Shown here: positions 1 through 5,778 of the stretch, piece after piece | How the letters are laid out: each line of letters begins with the position of its first letter | How positions within the stretch are numbered: the stretch's first letter is position 1 | Source: Burkholderiales bacterium | GTDB lineage: Bacteria > Pseudomonadota > Gammaproteobacteria > Burkholderiales > Burkholderiaceae_C | Reading direction: 5' to 3' | DNA: 5,778 bases | NCBI GenBank assembly: GCA_947474415.1 | Contig: CANJKD010000188.1 | Location: 1 to 5,778 of the forward strand | Translations under genes and position numbers: made by a program | Notes under the pieces: model-generated | Databases searched by the model: none | The model's input: the letters and a program-made list of their open reading frames with translations, nothing else | What the model was told of the DNA's origin: nothing

Positions 1-253
1 CGATGCGGCCGGAACGGCGCTGGGTGACATCGACCGCGTGTCGCGCCGGCTGGCCGAATTGATCGGGCACATCTCGAACCAGGCGCTGAGCGAAGCGCAG
101 TCGGCCAACGTGGTGGCGGCGAACATCCAGCACATCTTTGCCGTCACCGAGCAGACCGGCGAGGGCACGCGCTCGACGGCCCAAATGGTGCGCGAACTGT
201 CGCGCACGGCCGAGGAACTGAAGCTGTCGGTGGCGCGGTTCAAGATCGAGTAG
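1..253 (+). CDS. pilJ: Methyl-accepting chemotaxis protein PilJ, C-terminal end (5' truncated by window)
   Basis: Only the last 83 residues are present; the first full codon begins at base 2 and the stop is TAG at 251-253. The residues form the descending arm of an MCP cytoplasmic signalling coiled coil: an Ala/Ser/Gln-rich heptad pattern with 'LAELIGHISNQA', 'NIQHIF', 'TEQTGEGT' and a closing 'TAEELKLSVARFKIE'. Many MCPs, PilJ included, end in this kind of 'L..L...V..FK' helix. The hairpin tip that contacts CheW and the kinase, and any sensor or membrane segments, lie upstream of the window. There is no C-terminal NWETF-type CheR/CheB tether. PilJ is the membrane receptor of the type IV pilus chemosensory array. 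The assignment to PilJ rather than a generic MCP rests mainly on the ChpA-type kinase 76 bases downstream, which matches the usual pilG-pilH-pilI-pilJ-chpA order. That it is an MCP is nearly certain; the symbol is probable. Confidence 0.85.
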   Translation, partial: DAAGTALGDIDRVSRRLAELIGHISNQALSEAQSANVVAANIQHIFAVTEQTGEGTRSTAQMVRELSRTAEELKLSVARFKIE

Positions 254-254
254 C

Positions 255-291
255 CGGCGCGCTGGAACCCTTGCCCCCGGACCGCGCGCCG
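255..291 (+). promoter_or_regulatory. GC-rich inverted repeat in the pilJ-chpA spacer
   Basis: An 8-base perfect inverted repeat, CGGCGCGC at 255-262 and GCGCGCCG at 284-291, encloses a 21-base loop. It begins two bases after the pilJ stop codon. No T-run follows, so it does not look like a standard intrinsic terminator. It could be a weak attenuating or mRNA-stabilising hairpin within an operon. Chance pairing is quite possible in DNA this GC-rich. The rest of the 76-base spacer shows no clear promoter. Confidence 0.3.
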
Positions 292-329
292 CCCTCTGGC
301 CGAACCCCCACAGTCAACGCCAATCCCAA

Positions 330-3300
330 ATGAGCGCAAGCCCCACACCGAACGAACACCAGGACGATCTGAGTGCGATGGCGTGGGTGCAAGAAGAATT
401 GCGCCGTTCGCTCGACGCCGCGCACAAGGCCTTGCGACGCTTCGTCAAGGAAGCCGAAACCATCGCCAGTTCCGACATCGACGCCGTTGACCCGGTGGTG
501 CTGCGCACGGCGCGTTCGCAGATTCACCAGGGCGTGGGCGCGCTCGAACTCGTCGGCCTGCCGACTGCCGCGACTGTGCTGCGTGCGAGCGAAACGGCGG
601 TGCAGCGTTTCGTCAGCAAGCCACAGAAACTGACCTTGTCGGTGGTGGAAGACATCGAGCGCGCCTCGTTTGCCTTGCTTGACTACATCGGCCGCCTTCT
701 GGCCGGAAAACCGGTGTCCACGCTCTCGCTCTTTCCGCAATACCGTGCCGTTCAGGAGGCGGGCGGAGACGACCGGGCGCACCCGGCCGACCTGTGGCCG
801 CTCGACTGGCAATGGCGTGATCTTCCGACCGACCCGAACGCGGCGCCGCGCCACCCCGATGGCGTGACCCATGCGGCCCTGGAGTCGCAGTTGCTGGCGT
901 TCCTGCGCAATGCCGAGCCGATCGCTGCGGCCGGCCGCATGAGCGACATCTGCGCCGGCCTCGGTGCCGGTGCGGCCGAGCCGCAAGTCGCGACGATGTG
1001 GAAGCTCGCGTCTGGCGTGTTCGAGGCCCAGGCCCGCGGCCTTCTCGGCTTCGACGTGTTCACCAAACGAGTCGCCTCGCGTCTGCTCGCGCAGTACCGC
1101 ATCCTGGAGCGTGGTGAGTCCGAGGTCTCGGAGCGCCTTGCACAAGATCTGCTTTTCTTCTGCGCCCAGAGTGCATCGCCTGGCGATGGCCGCAAGGCGC
1201 CGCGTGTCGCGGCGGTGCGCCAGGCCTTCGGTCTCGCGCACCACGTGCCGACCGACTACACCAAAAGTGTGCTCGGGCGCTTCGACCCGGCGGTGACCGC
1301 GCAGGCGCGCAAGCGCGTTGCGGCGGCCAAGGAAGCCTGGTCGGCCGTCGCCGGCGGCGAGAAGCACCGGCTGGCGGGCCTGGCCGAGCAGTTCGCACTG
1401 GTCGGCGAGTCGCTCAAGAAGCTGTTCCCGCTCGGTGAGAGTTTCGCCACCGAGTTGCACCATGCGGTGGCGCAGACGCAGCAGAGCGGCAATGCACCGC
1501 CAGCCTCGCTGGCGATGGAGGTGGCCACCAGCCTGCTGTACGTCGAGGCCGCGCTCGACGATGGCGATTTCGACCACCCCGAACAGGCGGAGCGTGTGCG
1601 CCGTCTCGCTGACCGTCTCGCCGCCGTGCGCCAGGGCAGCCCGCCCGAGCCACTGGAAGGCTGGATGGAGGATCTGTACCGCCGCGTCTCCGACCGCCAG
1701 ACCATGGGCAGCGTGGTGCAGGAGTTGCGGGCCTCCTTGTCCGAGGCCGAGAAGTTGATCGACCAGTTTTTCCGCCAGCCCGAAGACCGGCATGTGCTGA
1801 TTCCGGTGCCGAACCAGTTGTCGGCGATGCGCGGTGTGTTGTCGGTGCTGGGCATGGACCACGCCTCGTCGGCGCTGCTGCGCATGCGCGACGAGGTCGA
1901 CGGAATGGCCTCTACGGAGGTTGACCCGCAACGCGTCGCACAGGCGGGCGTGTTTGACCGCCTCGCCGGCAACCTCGGCGCGCTTGGGTTTCTGATCGAC
2001 ATGCTCAGCGTTCAGCCGCAAATGGCCAAGTCGCTGTTTACTTACGACGCCGCGACCGGCACGCTGAATCCGGTGATGGGGCGCACGAAGGCGACGGCGC
2101 GGTCAGGGGCAGCGCCGGGCACAGCGCCGGTCGAACAGCGCCTGATCGAACAGGCGCAGTCGTTGGCGCTCGCCTCGGCCCGTGATGATGTGTCGACCGC
2201 AGAGGTCTCCCGGGATCTGGAGCGCCTGTCGAACGAGGCGCACGCCGCCGATCAACCGGCCTTGGCAGCGACGGTGCTGCGGGCCATGGAAGGGCTGGAG
2301 CAGGCCGAAGGGCCCGAAGGGGTTGCCGTCGTGCGTGGGGAATTGTTCGACGCGCTGGTCGATTTCGTGGCGACGGCCTCTGACCCCGTCGGGTTGGGCA
2401 CGGCCCTGGAGCCGGAAGACCGCACGCTGGTTTCTGCGCCGATCTCGCTCGACTTCAACCTCGATGACGGCGCCACGGCGGTGCCCGGCGTGGCCAATTT
2501 CTCGCAGGACAGCGAGATGCGGGAGATCTTTCTCGAAGAGGCGCGGGAAGTGCTCGGTAATGCATCGAGTGCGCATGCCGAGTGGGTCCGCGCGCCCGAC
2601 AACCTGGATCTTGCGACAACGCTGCGGCGTGCCTTCCACACGCTGAAAGGCAGCTCGCGCATGGTCGGGTTGAAGGAATTCGGCGAAGCCGCGTGGGCCT
2701 GTGAGCAACTCTACAACAACCACCTCGCCGATCAGCGCGCGGTACAACCGCCGCTGCTCGACTTCACCGGGTGGAGCCTGAGCTACCTTTCTGAATGGAT
2801 CGAAGACATCGCTGCCGATCAACCTTCTGCGCACGACGCGCAGAGTGTCGAACGCGCAGCGGCGGCCGTGGGTGAACAGCAGGCCGCCGATGCGTCTGTC
2901 GAGCACGCTGACCTGGCCTTGCCGTTCGGCTTCCCGCCTGATTTGCCTTCTGCGGCTGACCTTCACTTCGGCAGTTCGTCGCCGGTCGCTGCCGAATTGG
3001 CTTTCGGGCTGGCGTTGCAGGGCGGCGTCGAAGTGATCGAGCCCGGGCTGCCCGGAATGCACGAGTTCCAGGAGCTGTCGTTCGAACTCGACCTCGCTGA
3101 TCTGGAAGGGCCGCCACTTGCGGACGACAGCGATCTGCTGAGTGAACACGGCGAGTTCGACTTGAGCGTTCCGGCGCTGCTCGAACCCTTCGATGTCCAG
3201 CTCACCGAGCCTTTGCCACTGGCCGACTTCATCGAAGAGCAGTCGGTTGACATGGCGTTCGACCTGATCGACCTCGAGCTCGATTTCGGAGACGGACTTG

Positions 3301-5778
3301 CGGCCGCACCATTTGATCAAGCCGTGACCGTGGCACCGGTGGAAGCTGCGGCCACGGTCGCCGCGAAACCGGTCATCGAATCTGTGGCCACGGACACCGG
3401 CGACACCTCGACATCACTGGACGACGAACAGGTCAAGCGCATCGGGCCGCTGCGCATCGGCATTCCGCTGTTCAACATCTATCTCAACGAAGCCGACGAA
3501 CTGTCGCGCCGGCTGAGCATCGAACTGGCGGAGTGGGCGATGGAGCTCCACCGCCCGATCGGTGAGACGCCGATCGCCCTCGCACACTCGCTTGCTGGCA
3601 GTTCTGCAACGGTGGGCTTCGCTGACCTGTCGCATCTTGCCCGCGCCCTCGAACATGCGCAGGCCCGCACCCTCGCGATCGGCCTCGGAACGCTGGACGA
3701 AGCCCGCCTGTTCGTCGATGCCGCAGAGGAAATTCGCCACCTGCTGCATCAGTTTGCGGCCGGTTTTCTGAAGGAACCTTCACCCGAATTGCTGGCCCGC
3801 CTGGCCGAACACGAGCTCAGCTCGGCGAAGCGTCTGGAAGCCGCGACCGCCGAGGCGGAAACCGCAGTCGGCTTCGCGCCAGCCGCCTTTGTCGCGACGG
3901 TCGAGGCGGCACCCTCCCCAGCCGCAACGGGCACGTCCTTTGGCGCGCTCGAATCCCGCTTCGAACCGCTCGGCCTGACCGAACTGAAGCCTCTCTTCGC
4001 GCTGCCGGTCGACTCGCCCCGGTTCGCCGTCCCGGGCCACGACCCGATGGACGCCGACGACGCCGACGACGTCATCGACGCTGTCGACGCGGTCGACGAC
4101 GAGTTGTTTCCGATCTTCGAAGAAGAGGCCGAAGAGTTGCTGCCGGAACTCGCTGCGGCCCTGCGCGACTGGGTTAGGCGCCCAACCGAGGCCGACCCAC
4201 CGGCAGCCTGTATGCGGGCCCTGCACACGCTGAAGGGCGGCGCGCGGCTCGCCGGTGCGATGCGCCTGGGCGAACTGGCACACCGGCTGGAAACCCGCAT
4301 CGAACGCGTGCTGGCGAGCCCGCCGGTGGCTGCCGGCGATGTCGAGAAGATGCAGTTGCACGCTGACGGGCTGTCGCAAACCTTCGAGGTGCTGCGCCTG
4401 GGCGGCGAGTCCGCCGACGCGCTGGACAATGGGCTCGAGGTGGCGAGGTCCAGCGCTGAACCCGTGTCGGAAGTCTTGTTGCCGGCGCCCGAACTGCCGC
4501 TGTTGCTCGACGCCGCGCCCTCAGTCACGGCCACTGCACTCGCAGCGTTGCCGTCGGATTCGGCAAGTGAAGCGGAAGCCTCCGCCGAGGCCCCGACGGC
4601 CGGGCACACGAACCAAGCGACCGCTGCGCACGGGCCGGCGCCGGCCTTGGCCGAGATCGACTGGTCGCGTTTCGCACCTGCCGGAACGGCTGCAGCCGCC
4701 CGAAAGATGCCTGATCGTCAGCAGGGCGTGCAGTCGGCAGTGCGGGTGCGAGCGCCATTGCTGGACCGCCTGGTGAACCAGGCGGGTGAGGTCAGCATTG
4801 CGAGATCGCGCATTCAATCGGGTGTGGGCCAGATCAAGGGCTCGCTCGGCGACCTGACCGAGAACCTGGAGCGGCTGCGTGCGCAATTGCGCGACATCGA
4901 GTTCCACGGCGAGATCCAGATGAGCTCTCGGCTCGAAGCCGCCAAGGCGGCCTCGTTGGCCTTCGATCCGCTGGAGTTCGACCGCTTCACACGCTTCCAG
5001 GAACTGACGCGAATGATGGCCGAATCGGTCAACGACGTGGCCACGGTACAACGCACCCTGCAGCGTTCGCTTGAAACCACCGAAGACGAATTGGTGGCCC
5101 AGGCCCGCATGACCCGCGAGTTGCAGGAAGACTTGCTGCGCACCCGCATGGTCGAGTTCGAAGGCCTGTCGGACCGCCTCTACCGGGTGGTGAGGCAGGC
5201 GGCCAAGGAAACCGGCAAGTCGGTGCGGCTCGACATCGTCGGCGGAGCCATCGAGGTCGACCGCGGCGTGCTCGACCGCATGACGGCTTCGTTCGAACAC
5301 ATCGTGCGCAACTGCGTCACGCACGGCATCGAAGCGCCGGAGGCGCGAGCCGTCGCGGGCAAGGACGCCACCGGCGCCATCGTGGTGGCCTTGACCCAGG
5401 AGGGCAATGAGGTCGGCATCGAGTTCCGCGACGACGGTGCTGGCCTCGATCTGGAGCGCATTCGTGCCAAGGGTCTGGTGCTCGGCCTGCTCGATGCCAG
5501 CCAGCCGGCCAGCGACGCCGAACTGGCCAATCTGATCTTCACTCCCGGCTTCTCGACCGCCGAGGTCGTGACCGAGCTTTCCGGCCGTGGCGTGGGCATG
5601 GACGTTGTCCGTTCCGAGGTGAACTCGATGGGCGGGCGCATCGAAACCGCGACCGCCGCCGGGCAGGGCACCTCGTTCCGCTTGATTCTGCCGTTGACCA
5701 CGGCGGTCACCCAGGTTGTGATGCTGCGCTGTGGCGACACAAACGTCTCGGTCCCTTCGACGCTGGTCGAGGTGGTGC
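330..5778 (+). CDS. chpA: ChpA/PilL-type CheA-like histidine kinase with multiple phosphotransfer domains (3' truncated by window)
   Basis: One uninterrupted frame of 1816 codons runs off the window end. It encodes the central kinase of the type IV pilus chemosensory system (ChpA in Pseudomonas, often PilL elsewhere). Autophosphorylation is controlled by PilJ, and phosphate goes via Hpt domains to PilG/PilH-type regulators. Visible domains: degenerate Hpt-like bundle (17-128), FimL-like helical region (about 181-442), Ser-containing Hpt-like bundle (445-570), Hpt (727-828, His770), acidic linker, Hpt (about 1031-1145, His1086), Hpt (about 1256-1352, His1299), Ala/Pro-rich linker, dimerisation helices (from 1471), HATPase (about 1605-1790) and the start of a CheW-like domain. 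No signal peptide or membrane helix is seen, so it is cytoplasmic. The ATG at 330 is chosen because 'DDLSAMAWVQEELRRSL' follows closely, as expected for this family. It lacks a clear Shine-Dalgarno; the ATG at 378 (codon 17) is the alternative. P. aeruginosa ChpA is about 2470 residues, so several hundred residues are probably missing, including a receiver. Confidence 0.93.
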   Translation, partial: MSASPTPNEHQDDLSAMAWVQEELRRSLDAAHKALRRFVKEAETIASSDIDAVDPVVLRTARSQIHQGVGALELVGLPTAATVLRASETAVQRFVSKPQKLTLSVVEDIERASFALLDYIGRLLAGKPVSTLSLFPQYRAVQEAGGDDRAHPADLWPLDWQWRDLPTDPNAAPRHPDGVTHAALESQLLAFLRNAEPIAAAGRMSDICAGLGAGAAEPQVATMWKLASGVFEAQARGLLGFDVFTKRVASRLLAQYRILERGESEVSERLAQDLLFFCAQSASPGDGRKAPRVAAVRQAFGLAHHVPTDYTKSVLGRFDPAVTAQARKRVAAAKEAWSAVAGGEKHRLAGLAEQFALVGESLKKLFPLGESFATELHHAVAQTQQSGNAPPASLAMEVATSLLYVEAALDDGDFDHPEQAERVRRLADRLAAVRQGSPPEPLEGWMEDLYRRVSDRQTMGSVVQELRASLSEAEKLIDQFFRQPEDRHVLIPVPNQLSAMRGVLSVLGMDHASSALLRMRDEVDGMASTEVDPQRVAQAGVFDRLAGNLGALGFLIDMLSVQPQMAKSLFTYDAATGTLNPVMGRTKATARSGAAPGTAPVEQRLIEQAQSLALASARDDVSTAEVSRDLERLSNEAHAADQPALAATVLRAMEGLEQAEGPEGVAVVRGELFDALVDFVATASDPVGLGTALEPEDRTLVSAPISLDFNLDDGATAVPGVANFSQDSEMREIFLEEAREVLGNASSAHAEWVRAPDNLDLATTLRRAFHTLKGSSRMVGLKEFGEAAWACEQLYNNHLADQRAVQPPLLDFTGWSLSYLSEWIEDIAADQPSAHDAQSVERAAAAVGEQQAADASVEHADLALPFGFPPDLPSAADLHFGSSSPVAAELAFGLALQGGVEVIEPGLPGMHEFQELSFELDLADLEGPPLADDSDLLSEHGEFDLSVPALLEPFDVQLTEPLPLADFIEEQSVDMAFDLIDLELDFGDGLAAAPFDQAVTVAPVEAAATVAAKPVIESVATDTGDTSTSLDDEQVKRIGPLRIGIPLFNIYLNEADELSRRLSIELAEWAMELHRPIGETPIALAHSLAGSSATVGFADLSHLARALEHAQARTLAIGLGTLDEARLFVDAAEEIRHLLHQFAAGFLKEPSPELLARLAEHELSSAKRLEAATAEAETAVGFAPAAFVATVEAAPSPAATGTSFGALESRFEPLGLTELKPLFALPVDSPRFAVPGHDPMDADDADDVIDAVDAVDDELFPIFEEEAEELLPELAAALRDWVRRPTEADPPAACMRALHTLKGGARLAGAMRLGELAHRLETRIERVLASPPVAAGDVEKMQLHADGLSQTFEVLRLGGESADALDNGLEVARSSAEPVSEVLLPAPELPLLLDAAPSVTATALAALPSDSASEAEASAEAPTAGHTNQATAAHGPAPALAEIDWSRFAPAGTAAAARKMPDRQQGVQSAVRVRAPLLDRLVNQAGEVSIARSRIQSGVGQIKGSLGDLTENLERLRAQLRDIEFHGEIQMSSRLEAAKAASLAFDPLEFDRFTRFQELTRMMAESVNDVATVQRTLQRSLETTEDELVAQARMTRELQEDLLRTRMVEFEGLSDRLYRVVRQAAKETGKSVRLDIVGGAIEVDRGVLDRMTASFEHIVRNCVTHGIEAPEARAVAGKDATGAIVVALTQEGNEVGIEFRDDGAGLDLERIRAKGLVLGLLDASQPASDAELANLIFTPGFSTAEVVTELSGRGVGMDVVRSEVNSMGGRIETATAAGQGTSFRLILPLTTAVTQVVMLRCGDTNVSVPSTLVEVV
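378..713 (+). other. Protein domain: degenerate N-terminal Hpt-like bundle of ChpA (residues 17-128)
   Basis: This helical segment carries 'SQIHQGVGALELVGL', which lines up without gaps with the canonical Hpt motif later in the same protein (HTLKGSSRMVGL). His66 occupies the phospho-acceptor position, but the usual Lys three residues on is Val69 and the Ser-Ser pair is Ala-Leu. The glycine at the HxxxG position and the closing V-G-L are kept. The N-terminal part of ChpA is known to be related to FimL, a scaffold protein without phosphotransfer activity, so this bundle may be structural. Whether His66 is phosphorylated cannot be told from sequence. Confidence 0.6.
870..1655 (+). other. Protein domain: FimL-like helical region of ChpA (about residues 181-442)
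   Basis: This is an all-helical stretch with no catalytic motif, including 'MWKLASGVFEAQARGLL', 'RILERGESEVSERLAQDLL' and 'LAMEVATSLLYVEAALDDG'. Its position between the N-terminal Hpt-like bundle and the next one matches the part of ChpA that resembles the scaffold FimL in Pseudomonas. In that organism FimL binds PilG and links the Pil-Chp array to the pole and to adenylate cyclase. A similar scaffold or docking role here is an inference. The boundaries are approximate. Confidence 0.5.
1662..2039 (+). other. Protein domain: Hpt-like bundle with Ser at the phospho-acceptor position (residues 445-570)
   Basis: 'SAMRGVLSVLGM' (residues 498-509) aligns residue for residue with 'HTLKGSSRMVGL' at the canonical Hpt. 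Ser498 stands at the His position, Arg501 replaces the Lys, Gly502 is conserved, and the closing hydrophobic-Gly-hydrophobic pattern is kept. Flanking helices are of suitable length ('WMEDLYRRVSDR' before, 'ASSALLRMRDEVDGM' after). P. aeruginosa ChpA is known to carry one serine- and one threonine-containing phosphotransfer-like domain beside its Hpts. I infer that this is the equivalent serine type, without claiming one-to-one orthology. Confidence 0.55.
2508..2813 (+). other. Protein domain: canonical Hpt of ChpA (residues 727-828, His770)
   Basis: The domain opens with the acidic helix 'DSEMREIFLEEAREVL', typical of Hpt helix A. It then has 'RRAFHTLKGSSRMVGL', a textbook Hpt motif with His770 as phospho-acceptor and Lys773, Gly774, Ser775 and Ser776 all intact. 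It ends in the helical segment 'LSYLSEWIEDIA'. In the part of the protein visible here, this is the station with the best-preserved motif, so it is the strongest candidate for accepting phosphate from the kinase or passing it to a regulator. Confidence 0.88.
3420..3764 (+). other. Protein domain: Hpt with altered motif HSLAGSS (about residues 1031-1145, His1086)
   Basis: The segment opens with 'VKRIGPLRIGIPLFNIYLNE', followed by an acidic helix and then 'ALAHSLAGSSATVGF'. His1086 and the Gly-Ser-Ser are intact, but the Lys three residues after the histidine is Ala1089. In CheA-type Hpts that Lys lies beside the phospho-histidine and helps tune its reactivity. The domain is otherwise complete, with the following helices 'LSHLARALEHAQ' and 'AAEEIRHLLHQFAAGF'. 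It is probably still phosphorylatable with altered kinetics; this is inference. Confidence 0.75.
4095..4385 (+). other. Protein domain: third clear Hpt (about residues 1256-1352, His1299)
   Basis: After an Asp-rich lead-in comes the acidic helix 'LFPIFEEEAEELLPELAAAL', then 'MRALHTLKGGARLAG' with His1299, Lys1302 and Gly1303. Gly-Ala takes the place of the Ser-Ser seen at His770. The helix 'LGELAHRLETRIERVL' follows. The histidine and lysine are both kept, so this looks like an active phosphotransfer domain. It is the Hpt closest to the kinase core. Confidence 0.85.
4740..5699 (+). other. Protein domains: dimerisation helices and HATPase kinase core of ChpA (residues 1471-1790)
   Basis: The P3-type dimerisation region starts at 'VRVRAPLLDRLVNQAGEVSI', a typical CheA signature. 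It extends as a long coiled coil to 'RTRMVEF' near Arg1606, where the ATP-binding domain begins. ATP-binding motifs: N-box 'HIVRNCVTHGIE' (His1657, Asn1661), G1 'DDGAG' (Asp1702, Gly1703, Gly1705), F-box 'LIFTPGFSTA' (Phe1737), G2 'SGRGVGMDVV' (1751-1760), and the closing 'GTSFRLILPL' (Gly1780 on). All residues normally needed for ATP and Mg binding appear present, so the kinase should be active. Confidence 0.92.
5700..5778 (+). other. Protein domain: start of the CheW-like (P5) domain of ChpA, cut by window end
   Basis: Directly after the HATPase, 'TAVTQVVMLRCGDTNVSVPS' followed by 'TLVEVV' matches the first strands of a CheW-like domain. In CheA kinases this domain couples the kinase to the CheW-type adaptor and receptor. 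Only about 26 residues are visible. A C-terminal receiver is expected in ChpA proteins but lies outside the window. Confidence 0.8.

Noticed and set aside
255..291. A rho-independent terminator between pilJ and chpA.
   Set aside because: The stem is GC-rich but is not followed by a T-run, and the genes are expected to be co-transcribed. It is recorded only as a possible regulatory hairpin.
240..2021. A 593-codon open frame on the minus strand.
   Set aside because: It lies wholly antisense to the N-terminal half of chpA. Its predicted protein is Arg/His/Gly-rich with no recognisable domain, and long antisense frames are expected opposite GC-rich genes with strong third-position bias.
2103..3320. 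A 405-codon minus-strand open frame, and another of 267 codons at 4521-5324.
   Set aside because: Both are antisense to well-supported Hpt, linker and kinase regions of chpA, and their Arg-rich translations look like shadow frames.
330..5778. A flagellar cheA gene, or several adjacent genes fused by sequencing error.
   Set aside because: The single continuous frame, multiple Hpts, FimL-like N-terminus and position after a PilJ-type receptor all match a ChpA/PilL kinase. Flagellar CheA is only about 650-750 residues with one Hpt.
1..5778. A mobile element, CRISPR array, RNA gene or unknown defence system.
   Set aside because: The window is almost entirely explained by two co-oriented chemosensory genes. 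I found no transposase, regular repeat-spacer array, tRNA-like fold or composition break.

Overview
The window is GC-rich (by eye about two thirds G+C) and densely coding on the + strand. It covers the end of one gene and most of a very large second gene. Together they read as the pilJ-chpA (pilL) junction of a type IV pilus chemosensory (Pil-Chp) operon. The codon use and the style of the protein suggest a betaproteobacterium, probably Burkholderiales. That assignment is an inference from resemblance, not from a search.

Layout: bases 1-253 hold the last 83 codons of a methyl-accepting chemotaxis protein of the PilJ type. Bases 254-329 are a short spacer with a GC-rich inverted repeat. From the ATG at 330 a single reading frame stays open to the last base of the window (1816 codons, no stop). 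It encodes a ChpA/PilL-type CheA-like histidine kinase. In order, the visible part has: a degenerate N-terminal Hpt-like bundle (His66); a FimL-like helical region; a bundle with Ser in place of the phospho-histidine (Ser498); a canonical Hpt (His770); a long acidic linker; a second Hpt with an altered motif (His1086); a third Hpt (His1299); an Ala/Pro-rich linker; an extended dimerisation domain; a HATPase domain with N, G1, F and G2 boxes; and the first residues of a CheW-like domain. The rest of the CheW-like domain, and probably a C-terminal receiver, lie beyond the window.

How they work together, from knowledge of the Pil-Chp family: PilJ senses a surface or pilus-related signal and, through CheW-like adaptors, controls ChpA autophosphorylation. 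Phosphate then passes among the multiple Hpt stations and on to the response regulators PilG and PilH, which set pilus extension and retraction and, in Pseudomonas, cAMP levels. I see no mobile elements, RNA genes, CRISPR arrays or wholly unknown system. The points worth a second look are inside the large kinase: its modified phosphotransfer stations and its repeated acidic-hydrophobic linker motifs.
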